From assembly GCF_012489685.1 (NCBI RefSeq), contig NC_080042.1:32927158-32991157 (forward strand): a stretch of 64,000 nt of DNA, read 5' to 3'. Position 1 is the first letter of the stretch. Each line of letters starts with the position of its first letter. Source of the DNA: Lotus japonicus. Lineage: Eukaryota > Streptophyta > Magnoliopsida > Fabales > Fabaceae. The notes beneath the pieces were generated by a model. That model did no database searches. It was not told the origin of the DNA and worked only from the letters and a program-made list of their open reading frames with translations. Both the position numbers and the translations under genes were made by a program. Shown here in pieces: positions 21,901 through 31,937 of the stretch.

Positions 21901-23299
21901 TGAGGAGCTACAACATATCAAGCAGGCCCTGGTGGTTTCACCTACTTCTCATTCAGGTTATACTCTCAAACAGGGACTGCTGCACTACCAAGGTAAATTA
22001 GTTCTTTCCAGCTCTTCAAATCGAATTCCCCTACTCATTTCAGAGTGTCATGCCACACCTACTGGTGGCCATTCTGGATTATTAAGAACTTACAAGAGAA
22101 TTTCCAGTTTTCTCTATTGGAAGGGGATGAAAAAGGATATTCAGCAATTTATAGCTGAATGTGATGTGTGTCAGAAAAATAAGTATGCCACATTAGCTCC
22201 AGCTGGTTTATTACAGCCATTACCCATTCCATCTCAGGTATGGCAGGACATCTCTATGGATTTGGTCACTGGATTGCCAAGGGTGAGAGCTAAAGACACT
22301 ATATTGGTAGTGGTTGATAGGTTAACAAAGTATGCTCACTTCCTAGCTTTGGGACATCCCTTTACAGCCAAGGATGTGGCCCTGCTTTTTACTTCTGAAG
22401 TGGTCAAATTGCATGGTTTTCCCTCTACCATCATCACTGATAGGGATTCCATTTTTCTGAGTAATTTTTGGAAATAACTTTTCAAACTATCAGGCACTTT
22501 GCTGAAATACAGCACATCCTACCATCCACAAACTGATGGTCAGACTGAAGTTGTTAATCGATGCTTGGAAACCTATCTCAGTTGTTATGTGGGGCCCAAT
22601 CCCAAGAGGTGGTTGAAGGGGTTGATGTGGGAAGAGTATGGGTATAATAATACCCACCATATCTCAGCTGGTATGACTCCATTTAAGGCCCTCTGTGGCA
22701 GGGAACCCCCAGTGCTGGTTAGGAGCTGTACAATTCCTTCTAAAATTGAAGATGTGAACCAGTTGGTACAACATAGAGATGAGTTGTTAGGTGTCTTACA
22801 ACAACATCTGCTGAAGGCCCAAGATTTAATGAAGGCTCAAGCAGATAAGCATAGGAGGGATATTACTTTTGCTGTGGAGGATTGGGTTTACTTGAAATTG
22901 CAACCTTATAAGTTGAAATCCCTGGCTCATAGATCCTATGCTAAACTGGCTGCTAGGTATTATGGACCTTACCAGGTTGTAGAAAGGGTAGGAGAAGTGG
23001 CTTACAAGTTGGCATTACCTGCTCATGCCAAGATACATCCTGTCTTCCATGTTTCACTGTTGAAGGCAGCTCTCAAACCTCAACAACAACCTCAGCCGCT
23101 TCCTCCTATGCTCAATGAGGAGTATGAATTAGCAGTGGAACCTGCAGATTTACTAGAATGGAGGACAACTGCTCAGGGACATCTAGAAGTTCTCATCTTG
23201 TGGCAGGGCCTTCCACCATGTGAGAATTCTTGGGAATTGGCTGCTGATATACTGGCTACTTTTCCTCAATTTCCCCTTGAGGACAAGGTGGTTCTTTAA
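18946..23299 (+). pseudogene. chromovirus gag-pol polyprotein, recently broken
   Basis: The start is ATG 18946 (MVTTRAVSQ). Order: gag with core WFQWWERCNPAPTWEGF; zinc knuckle CFRCDEPYSREHRCKNKQL near 19920-19980; protease with active site LIDCGASHNF (20150), where Cys replaces the usual Thr; RT from 20750 with [10 protein letters not shown] (21160); RNase H from about 21590; integrase with an H2C2 zinc finger (22050-22180), and [28 protein letters not shown]; chromodomain-like end. Lesions: a one-base frame change near 20755; an internal deletion in RNase H at about 21740 that removes the segment between QAV and the C-terminal DALSRR region; and a nonsense TAA at 22475-22477 between integrase motifs. 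The copy is no longer autonomous. Confidence 0.88.
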
Positions 23300-23309
23300 G
23301 GGGGAGTAT

Positions 23310-23650
23310 TGATAGGATCAGAGGTAGGCCTGTGGTTAATGTGTATGTTAGGAGGCCAACTAAGGATAAGTAATTGAGTCAGTTAGGGGCTTTGGTGTAA
23401 TAAGGGGTTTGTTAAGGGACTTAAAGTCCAATTAGTAGAATAAGTGTATGATGGCTATAAATAGCTGATAGCTAGTTGGTTATTCAGTTTTTTGGTTAGT
23501 TGGGATTGGCATAACTGAATTGTGGAATTCAGTTGGGTTTTCTCTACCTCTGTAACCGTTTCTGTTCTGTTCAATAAGATTCTTCTCCATTTCTGGAGAA
23601 TTCTCATCTTGTTCCCAATTTCTCAAGGATCTTGATTACCAGTTCTAACA
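23310..23650 (+). repeat. 3' LTR of the chromovirus
   Basis: 341 bp. Differs from the 5' copy at four positions that I could find (GGATAAG/GGATAGG, AAGTCC/AAATCC, TTGGTTA/TTGTTTA, TTGGTTAG/TTGATTAG). Confidence 0.93.
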
Positions 23651-23864
23651 CACTCAACATAGTGATAATCCTTCGACATGTCTAGCTTTAAGGGTATGGT
23701 ACCCTCCCTACCTCTTGTTTTACTTTTCATATGGTGCAAACATTCAAACACAATCAGTGCATATTAGTGATCAACCTATTAGTTACAAAGGCACTCTGCT
23801 CTTCACCAATGATATCAAGATGGACAGATGGTCACTCTTAATCCGGTTAGTAGTGATTTTATGA

Positions 23865-24824
23865 CTCGTTTGGTCTGCCGTATTAAGCATGATATTATAA
23901 GTTTTTTTTTTAAAAATGATATATTATAAGTTTTTTTTTAAATGGATATATTATAAGCTTATAAAATACATTATGAGTGTATCAATTGTTTCGTGCTAAT
24001 AATGTGTTGTATAGGCTTATTCATCCATCAAGTATTATACATTAAAATTATGAATTATATAATGAAGCATATAAATATGATGGATAAGGCCTGATAAGTT
24101 AAGTGACGTAAAAGCTACTAGAAATTATTTAATTCACTATCAGAACCACCACCGCCCTTCACCACTACCACCACGTCGTTGTTGCCATTGTCATCACCAT
24201 CGCCACCACTTTCATGACAGTCATCGCCGCCATCACCACCAACACAACACTCCGCCAGCGCCACTACTCTCACTCACACCCCTCACCAACACAACCGCAA
24301 TCGCCAACACAACAACGAACTCCATCACCACCCACACCACCACCTCCACCACCATCACCACCACCACTACTCTACCACCACCACCCACCACTAACCACCA
24401 CCACCATATCCACTGTCGTCGCCGCCACTACAACCACAACAACCACCCTTCTTCACTGTCACGACTGTTATCGCCACCACTGCCCTTCGCCGCTGCCACC
24501 ACCATTACCGCCACCATGACCCTACAACACTTCCATGACTATCACCACAACCAACTCCACCACCCTCTCACAATTGCCTCCACCACTGCCCTCGACACTA
24601 CCACCACCACCACCCACCACCACCATTTTCATTGCCGACACCACCATTACCGCGACAACTACCACCATCACCACCAGTCTTCACCACCACAATCCTCCAC
24701 CAAAGATATGATTGTTTCAATGTAAACAAATGATATGATAAGTAATACAATATATGATCAAATCATGTATAATATCAAATCTAATACTATCAAGTTTTAT
24801 ACTATATAACAAACCAAACGAGTC
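23865..24824. mobile_element. PIF/Harbinger-like non-autonomous element with a CAC-triplet core, 960 bp
   Basis: Short inverted termini CTCGTTTGGT and ACCAAACGAG (right side with two extra bases, TC). A 3-bp duplication TGA lies at 23862-23864 and 24825-24827; removing the element plus one TGA restores the LINE RT reading across the site. Positions 24144-24715 consist largely of imperfect CAC/CCA triplets, whose open frames are artefacts. A 3-bp TSD and TTTGG-type termini suggest PIF/Harbinger, but a CACTA relative is possible. Confidence 0.65.
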
Positions 24825-24895
24825 TGAGTAACCAACTCAAAAAACACATTACGGAGAGATATTGGCCTAAAATAAATTGACTGCCAAAATTCTAG

Positions 24896-25054
24896 TTTCT
24901 TTGTTTTCATTTCCTCTTGAACTCAATGAAATCCACATATCTTTTCTTCATTTTGTACTCTATCGATTCTGTCTGTTGGTATTTTTCTTTCCTCTAATTT
25001 TGTTTCCGCGATTTGAAAAAGTACAAGTACATAATCATAAAAAGAGTTACGCTT
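24896..25054. other. intergenic, no feature recognised
   Basis: AT-rich sequence between the LINE end and the tandem duplication. The LINE 5' limit is uncertain by some tens of bases. Confidence 0.4.
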
Positions 25055-26570
25055 AAATTTCATCCGAAATGAATCAAAAGATGAAGTGGACTGATCACTA
25101 CTTACCTTTGATGCCTAAACTCATTAAATTTGACTAGTTACATTACATATTTCTTCAATCAAGTTTGTCAACTATTTGGTTGAACAAAACAAAATCCCTT
25201 TCCATGTTCTTATTTCTATTACAAAATACTAGCTCCAAGACAAGGAAACAATCTATTTTTTCCCCTCTCATTTCCCCATCAAAGAGCATATACTCTAATT
25301 AGCTAAGGAAAACCAAAATTTCATCCGAAAAGAATCCAAAGATGAACTGGACTGACTACTAATCTTTGATGCCTGAACTCATTAAATTTGACAAGTGACA
25401 TTACATATTTTAACTTCAATCAACACTACAAAAAAAAATGCTTTTTGCGGCGCTTCTGGAAGCATTTTGCGGCGGTTTTAACCGCCGCAGAATGTATAAT
25501 GAGGCGTTTCCTTAAGCGCCGCAGTTACGAGCGTCGCGGGGCATTCTGCGGCGCTTTTGACCAACCGTGGGAATAACCGCCGCAGAATATAGCGGCGGTT
25601 AAAAGCGCCGCAGAATCTGTAATTTCTTCCGCCTCTATTTTGCGGCGGTTTCTAACCGCCGCAAAGTTCTAATATGATTATTCTCCCCATTCATCAACAA
25701 TCTCTATTTCTATGACCAACGTTCTTGGACCAGTTCCAAGGTATGAATAATGGATAACAAAAAAAGATTCATCTGGAGATGATTATTCAGAAATTAATCT
25801 AAATCAGAGGCAAAACGAAGCATAAGGAAACCCTAGAAAGTGACGAATTTTGTAAATAACTGTTTGTAAAGAGAGGAGCGAGGGTTGAGTTTCTAGGGGA
25901 GGAGCGTGGCCATGGAAATGTGAAGAGCATCCCGAAGCTTCGAGAGCCTATCGGCGAAGAGGTGCCTCTTGAATCCAGGCTCCACAATCATCACCGACTG
26001 CACTCCATACTCCGCCGTCGAAACCTCCGTGTCGCAGTGGTACTCGACGCAGCAGTGGATCTGAAACCGCGATTCAACGAGAACCTGAGGGTTTTTGGTG
26101 GCGGCGCAACGGCGGCGAGGTGGGCGGTGGTTCGCTGAACAACACGAAGGAATTGGTTCGCAGAGGGCGTGAGAGCGAGTGAGAATCGCGAGAAAGAGGA
26201 ATTTTTCAACTAATTATATGCTTTTCTTTTTCCAATTTACAAGTTTGACCCTTTAAAAGCCGCCGCTAAATGAAATAAAACCGCCGCTAAATGAAATGAA
26301 ACCCCCGCAGTTATAAAAACCGCCTCGGGAAGCGCCGCAAAGTGACTTCTAGCAGCGGTTTTCGTTGAAGCGCCGCAAAATGACCGTCGCTAGAAACCAG
26401 TTTTGTTGTAGTGCAAGTTTCTCAATTATTAGGTTGAACTAAACAAAATCTCTTTTCATGTTACTATTTCTATGACAAAATACGAGCTCCAAGATAAGGA
26501 AATAATCAATTTTTCTTTTCCCACTCATTTCCTTATCAAAGAAAGCATCTACTCTAATTAGCTAAGTAAA
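25055..26570. repeat. tandem duplication of about 260 bp, second copy split by CACTA
   Basis: Copy 1 runs from 25055 to about 25313. Copy 2 starts at 25316, is interrupted at 25423, and resumes at 26417-26570. Both begin AAATTTCATCCGAAA and end TCTAATTAGCTAAG, with about 10% differences by eye. Copy 1 retains the uninterrupted CACTA target (TCAATCAAGTTT, CAA at 25160-25162). The pair lies 0.4-1.9 kb upstream of the laccase pseudogene. Confidence 0.85.
25424..26413. mobile_element. non-autonomous CACTA (En/Spm) element, 990 bp
   Basis: Termini CACTACAAAAAAA and, inverted, CACTACAACAAAA. Target duplication CAA at 25421-25423 and 26414-26416. Subterminal regions (25440-25670 and 26260-26390) are packed with GCGGCG/CGCCGC motifs in both orientations, such as TTGCGGCGC and AACCGCCGCAGAAT; such arrays are transposase-binding regions in the superfamily. 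The GC-richer middle (25860-26200) may be captured host DNA, but I recognise no protein in it. Confidence 0.9.
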
Positions 26571-26969
26571 ATCACAGTTCATAATTGTTAACAACCTTCC
26601 ACTAGCCAAGTTGTTGGTATTACAACTCCATTATTTTCCAAACTGGATCAACTTCACTCAATAAAGCTATCTATGCTCTAAGAAGTAATAAGCTACCCAG
26701 AGCAGGCACCATTAGTTGAAGAATACCACCTCCTCACTTTTGCAAATTTTTCCTCTATTGTCATAGCTAACGTGAGCTGATGTTATCCTGATAAACAATG
26801 ACACTGATGTCAAATCATGTTCAATGACTAAGATTAATGCTCATCAACAAATCTCATCAAGTTTTCTTCCTCTGCATATATAAAATATCCCAGTGAAATG
26901 CTTTCAATTCATAAACCATGGGAAATCAGCAGTAACACTATAGCAGGATCGAATTAAACACTTCCTATC
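26571..26969 (+). promoter_or_regulatory. upstream region of the laccase pseudogene
   Basis: AT-rich. GCATATATAAAATATCCC at about 26874-26891 is a plausible TATA box, some 85 bp before the start codon. Otherwise no recognised element. Confidence 0.4.
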
Positions 26970-27069
26970 ATGAAAATGAGACTCAGCATGAAAATAGTCT
27001 TACTTCAAACTCTACTGTTTTTCTTTCATTGGAATTACTTCCCAAAGACCAAATGAATACAATTTCGTT
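26970..27069 (+). pseudogene. laccase pseudogene exon 1 (signal peptide)
   Basis: MKMRLSMKIVLLQTLLFFF is a good secretion signal. The frame then runs into TGA at 27054-27056, while the expected exon end (EYNFV, donor GTAAGT) lies in the +1 frame, so one base has been gained or two lost. Confidence 0.7.
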
Positions 27070-27257
27070 GTAAGTATATATGCTAACAAATTATGTTCCA
27101 TTTGCAACAGCATCATAATTCTAAATAATTTTTCTTAGTGTCTTTCCAGACTCTCTTGTTGCATGAGATTGCAAACAGTAATTTCTCTCTCCAATCATGT
27201 TATTTATCCTATCTGTTTAGACTATAGACTAAATAGTTAATTTGACAAATGTTACAG

Positions 27258-27409
27258 GTTAGAGAAGCTCGTTATACAAGACTCTGTAGCACAAAATCCA
27301 TATTGACTGTAAATGGAGAATTTCCTGGTCCTATTATCAGAGCATACGGAGGTGAAACGGTATATGTAAATGTTCATAACAAGGGAAAATACAACATCAC
27401 TTTGCACTG
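27258..27409 (+). pseudogene. laccase pseudogene exon 2
   Basis: 152 nt, open; [14 protein letters not shown], then TVNGEFPGP, ending CAC TG with donor GTATTG so that the next base completes the Trp of the HWHG copper motif. Confidence 0.85.
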
Positions 27410-27464
27410 GTATTGATTCCTTAACTAAAAAGTTTAGATAGTGTTATAAAAATAAATAAATAAA

Positions 27465-27635
27465 AAGGCTGCCTTGTGCATCAAAGTTCCCGCCATGTGT
27501 GGGTCCGGGGAGTGGTCTCGACACTTTATCTATGGTACGCTGCCTTACCATAGTTTTTATTCAAACTGTTTCGAATCTGAACATATGACCGTGGCAATAA
27601 CTTCTTACTTTTATGCCAAGGCTCCCCTTTCGAAA
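27465..27635 (-). mobile_element. Au-type SINE in laccase intron 2
   Basis: Reverse complement of the plant Au SINE layout: 3' part at left (TGTGCATCAAAGTTCCCGCC, GGGTCCGGGGAG), tRNA-like head at right (GTGGCAATAAC, GCCAAGGCTCCCC). The B-box region near 27575 is decayed. An independent copy from the pair in intron 4. Confidence 0.7.
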
Positions 27636-27690
27636 TTAAACAATACAAACTTCATTAATTTTAGTAACATTGCAACTGATTTGTGGGCAG

Positions 27691-27935
27691 GCATGGAGTG
27701 AAACAACCAGGTAATCCATGGTTAGATGGCCCTGAATATATCACCCAGTGCCCCATCAAACCTGATGGGAAATTCAGACAGAAGGTGATTCTTTCTTATG
27801 AGGAAGGGACCATATGGTGGCATGCTCATAGTGAGTGGCTGAGAGCCACAGTCCATGGCCCTATCTTTGTCTATCCAAACAAGGGTACTGAATACCCTTT
27901 TCCCAAACCTGATGCCGAAGTGCCAATTCTATTAG
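27691..27935 (+). pseudogene. laccase pseudogene exon 3
   Basis: 245 nt, open, carrying the [16 protein letters not shown] copper motif. Its part from 27748 onward recurs three more times downstream in the tandem array. Confidence 0.87.
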
Positions 27936-28018
27936 GTATCAGACATCCTTTACAGTATTCTTGTACCCTTTTTATTAGTTTATTTTTCTTATTTATTTAT
28001 TTACTATGGTGAACACAG

Positions 28019-28044
28019 GAGAATGGTGGAAGAGCGATGTACAG
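28019..28044 (+). pseudogene. laccase pseudogene exon 4, left part
   Basis: 26 nt after acceptor GAACACAG, encoding EWWKSDVQ, cut by the copia element after TACAG. It adds to 103 nt at 41263-41365 to make the expected 129. Confidence 0.85.
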
Positions 28045-28188
28045 TGATAGAATAGAATATTCTTGTAATTAGTCTTATGTAATTATTATGCCTATAATTA
28101 GGGTTTAGCTTTTATTAAAAGTCAACAATATAATTGTATAAATAGAGTGTTTACCCATCAATAATATTCACGGAATTGATTTCCTTCA
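28045..28188 (+). repeat. 5' LTR of the copia element (array unit 1)
   Basis: 144 bp, very short for copia. TATA-like TGTATAAATAGAGTG at 28136-28150. Confidence 0.92.
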
Positions 28189-28189
28189 T

Positions 28190-28765
28190 GGTATCATTGA
28201 GCAGGTTCAGATCCCCTCTTCAAATCTGACCTAATTTTTATTTTAATTTCCTATCCTTCTTCTCTCTCCAAAACTCACCCACAGCCGCTGCCTCTCCCTT
28301 CTTGCAGCCGCTCCGCCGCCGCGTTCCTCTATTGCCAGCGCCGCCGCAGCCGCCTCCGGTCTCCTTTGCTCTCGCGGTTCCTCTTCTCCCATCGCAGACC
28401 GCTCCCACGCCGCACAGGGTCTTCTCCCCTTGTGCCCGCGTGCGTCTCCAAGCAGGACCTCCGTGCCCCGCTCCGTCGATCGGACGCTCCACCGCCAGCG
28501 CCGGCCACCGTCGTCCCTCGCGCCGTCCTCCCGGACACTAGGTCTCCGTCGCTGCCCCTGTTTGCAGCCACCGACCCGTGCAACCCAAGGATCCAGAGGA
28601 CCCGACCCGCGTCCTCCTCCCTTGTTATTTTTATTTTTCTTTTTTATTTTTATTTTTCTTTTTTGCTTTCCGGTTCGCCACAGACCGGACCGGTTCACTT
28701 CAAACCCGGTCCAACCGCACCTGCAGCAATATAAAAAAAAATACTTTTTATATTTAGCAAATTAC
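28190..28765 (+). other. copia 5' leader, GC-rich
   Basis: The leader between primer site and gag is unusually GC-rich (28275-28620, many CCG/CGC triplets), then a T-rich TTTTTATTTTT block, then gag ATG at 28766. It looks coding in several frames because of composition only. Repeated in all four array units. Confidence 0.6.
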
Positions 28766-29290
28766 ATGGCAACTTCCGCTTCTGCCCCTGGCTCTCCAAA
28801 CGGCGCCCCCACGAGTGACACTGCCACCACTATGGTCACTCCGCCTGTTCCGCCAGCATCTGCCAAGTCGGATTTTCATCCGGCACTTGCTGTCACCAAT
28901 ATCAAAAACAACATTCCTTTCAAACTCGAGCTAGACAAGGATCATTATGCTCTGTGGGCTGAATTGTTTGAAACTCATCCTCACGCCACTTAGGTGCCCC
29001 ATCAAACCTGGTGGCAAATTCAGACAGAAGGTGATTCTTTCTTATGAGGAAGGGACCATATGGTGGCATGCTCATAGTGAGTGGCTGAGAGCCACAGTCC
29101 ATGGCCCTATCTTTGTCTATCCAAACAAGGGTACTGAATACCCTTTTCCCAAACCTGATGCCGAAGTGCCAATTCTATTAGGTATCAGACATCCTTTACA
29201 GTATTCTTGTACCCTTTTTATTAGTTTATTTTTCTTATTTATTTATTTACTATGGTGAACACAGGAGAATGGTGGAAGAGCGATGTACAG

Positions 29291-29434
29291 TGATAGAATA
29301 GAATATTCTTGTAATTAGTCTTATGTAATTATTATGCCTATAATTAGGGTTTAGCTTTTATTAAAAGTCAACAATATAATTGTATAAATAGAGTGTTTAC
29401 CCATCAATAATATTCACGGAATTGATTTCCTTCA
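29291..29434 (+). repeat. copia LTR copy inside array unit 2
   Basis: Same 144-bp LTR, carried along by the tandem amplification and not an independent insertion: it is flanked by the laccase exon 4 piece on the left and the copia leader on the right. Confidence 0.9.
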
Positions 29435-30541
29435 TGGTATCATTGAGCAGGTTCAGATCCCCTCTTCAAATCTGACCTAATTTTTATTTTAATTTTCTAT
29501 CCTTCTTCTCTCTCCAAAACTCACCCACAGCCGCTGCCTCTCCCTTCTTGCAGCCGCTCCGCCGCCGCCGCCGCGTTCCTCTATTGCCAGCGCCGCCGCA
29601 GCCGCCTCCGGTCTCCTTTGCTCTCGCGGTTCCTCTTCTCCCATCGCAGACCGCTCCCACGCCGCACAGGGTCTTCTCCCCTTGTGCCCGCGTGCGTCTC
29701 CAAGCAGGACCTCCGTGCCCCGCTCCGTCGATCGGACGCTCCACCGCCAGCAACGGCCACCGTCGTCCCTCGCGCCGTCCTCCCGGACACTAGGTCTCCG
29801 TCGCTGCCCCTGTTTGCAGCCACCGACCCGTGCAACCCAAGGATCCAGAGGACCCGACCGCGTCCTCCTCCCTTGTTATTTTTATTTTTCTTTTTTATTT
29901 TTATTTTTCTTTTTTGCTTTCCGGTTCGCCACAGACCGGACCGGTTCACTTCAAACCCGGTCCAACCGCACCTGCAGCAATATAAAAAAAAATACTTTTT
30001 ATATTTAGCAAATTACATGGCAACTTCCGCTTCTGCCCCTGGCTCTCCAAACGGCGCCCCCACGAGTGACACTGCCACCACTATGGTCACTCCGCCTGTT
30101 CCGCCAGCATCTGCCAAGTCGGATTTTCATCCGGCACTTGCTGTCACCAATATCAAAAACAACATTCCTTTCAAACTCGAGCTAGACAAGGATCATTATG
30201 CTCTGTGGGCTGAATTGTTTGAAACTCATGCTCACGCCACTTAGGTGCCCCATCAAACCTGGTGGCAAATTCAGACAGAAGGTGATTCTTTCTTATGAGG
30301 AAGGGACCATATGGTGGCATGCTCATAGTGAGTGGCTGAGAGCCACAGTCCATGGCCCTATCTTTGTCTATCCAAACAAGGGTACTGAATACCCTTTTCC
30401 CAAACCTGATGCCGAAGTGCCAATTCTATTAGGTATCAGACATCCTTTACAGTATTCTTGTACCCTTTTTATTAGTTTATTTTTCTTATTTATTTATTTA
30501 CTATGGTGAACACAGGAGAATGGTGGAAGAGCGATGTACAG

Positions 30542-30685
30542 TGATAGAATAGAATATTCTTGTAATTATTCTTATGTAATTATTATGCCTATAATTAGGG
30601 TTTAGCTTTTATTAAAAGTCAACAATATAATTGTATAAATAGAGTGTTTACCCATCAATAATATTCACGGAATTGATTTCTTTAA
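30542..30685 (+). repeat. copia LTR copy inside array unit 3
   Basis: As in unit 2, but with private changes (AATTATTC for AATTAGTC; end TTCTTTAA for TTCCTTCA). Confidence 0.9.
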
Positions 30686-31793
30686 TGGTATCATTGAGCA
30701 GGTTCAGATCCCCTCTTCAAATCTGACCTAATTTTTATTTTAATTTTCTATCCTTCTTCTCTCTCCAAAACTCACCCACAGCCGCTGCCTCTCCCTTCTT
30801 GCAGCCGCTCCGCCGCCGCCGCCGCGTTCCTCTATTGCCAGCGCCGCCGCAGCCGCCTCCGGTCTCCTTTGCTCTCGCGGTTCCTCTTCTCCCATCGCAG
30901 ACCGCTCCCACGCCGCACAGGGTCTTCTCCCCTTGTGCCCGCGTGCGTCTCCAAGCAGGACCTCCGTGCCCCGCTCCGTCGATCGGACGCTCCACCGCCA
31001 GCGCCGGCCACCGTCGTGCCTCGCGCCGTCCTCCCGGACACTAGGTCTCCGTCGCTGCCCCTGTTTGCAGCCACCGACCCGTGCAACCCAAGGATCCAGA
31101 GGACCCGACCCGCGTCCTCCTCCCTTGTTATTTTTATTTTTCTTTTTTATTTTTATTTTTCTTTTTTGCTTTCCGGTTCGCCACAGACCGGACCGGTTCA
31201 CTTCAAACCCGGTCCAACCGCACCTGCAGCAATATAAAAAAAAATACTTTTTATATTTAGCAAATTACATGGCAACTTCCGCTTCTGCCCCTGGCTCTCC
31301 AAACGGCGCCCCCACGAGTGACACTGCCACCACTATGGTCACTCCGCCTGTTCCGCCAGCATCTGCCAATTCGGATTTTCATCCGGCACTTGCTGTCACC
31401 AATATCAAAAACAACATTCCTTTCAAACTCGAGCTAGACAAGGATCATTATGCTCTGTAGGCTGAATTGTTTGAAACTCATGCTCACGCCACTTAGGTGC
31501 CCCATCAAACCTGGTGGCAAATTCAGACAGAAGGTGATTCTTTCTTATGAGGAAGGGACCATATGGTGGCATGCTCATAGTGAGTGGCTGAGAGCCACAG
31601 TCCATGGCCCTATCTTTGTCTATCCAAACAAGGGTACTGAATACCCTTTTCCCAAACCTGATGCCGAAGTGCCAATTCTATTAGGTATCAGACATCCTTT
31701 ACAGTATTCTTGTACCCTTTTTATTAGTTTATTTTTCTTATTTATTTATTTACTATGGTGAACACAGGAGAATGGTGGAAGAGCGATGTACAG

Positions 31794-31937
31794 TGATAGA
31801 ATAGAATATTCTTGTAATTAGTCTTATGTAATTATTATGCCTATAATTAGGGTTTAGCTTTTATTAAAAGTCAACAATATAATTGTATAAATAGAGTGTT
31901 TACCCATCAATAATATTCACGGAATTGATTTCCTTCA
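31794..31937 (+). repeat. copia LTR copy inside array unit 4
   Basis: Full-length LTR. This unit leads directly into the remaining gag, so it is physically the 5' LTR of the continuous copia body. Confidence 0.9.

Larger units (their letters stand above)
18528..23650 (+). mobile_element. young Ty3/gypsy chromovirus, 5.1 kb, inserted in the LINE
   Basis: LTRs 18528-18868 and 23310-23650, each 341 bp, TG...CA, with four differences counted by eye. Primer site TGGTATCAGAGC at 18870-18881 (initiator tRNA-Met type); PPT AAGGGGGAGTAT at 23298-23309. Flanking CACT is duplicated (18524-18527 and 23651-23654), and removing the element restores the LINE RT frame. The C-terminal chromodomain-like motif (EVLILWQGLPPCENSWE) places it among chromoviruses, perhaps the Reina clade. 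The polyprotein is broken in three places. Confidence 0.92.
16756..24895 (-). pseudogene. L1-type LINE pol, reverse strand, split by two later insertions
   Basis: Read on the minus strand from right to left. 24890-24828 has an RT start-like FRPISLCNV. 23864-23651 continues RT (SAFVTNRLI, KLDMSK). 18527-18162 has VIQQMGFRHTWVTLIMQFVS and SLSPYLFI. 17768-17472 has SFGGLGIRKFSALNTALLAKQWW. 17093-16866 has a zf-RVT-like end (HVLVICPIAQEIWF). Segments are joined by codon-level continuity across a gypsy element (18528-23650) and a PIF-like element (23865-24824). Multiple shifts and stops show it is dead, and the 5' part including endonuclease is missing. The interruptions are younger than the LINE. 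Confidence 0.75.

Noticed and set aside
24214..24725. Pro/Thr/His-rich plus-strand frames
   Set aside because: Pure products of the CAC/CCA triplet block in the PIF-like element.
28302..28734. Open frames on both strands in the GC-rich leader (and in each array copy)
   Set aside because: They come from CCG/CGC-rich composition of the copia leader, exist in several frames at once, have no domain, and are copied only because the block is tandemly repeated.
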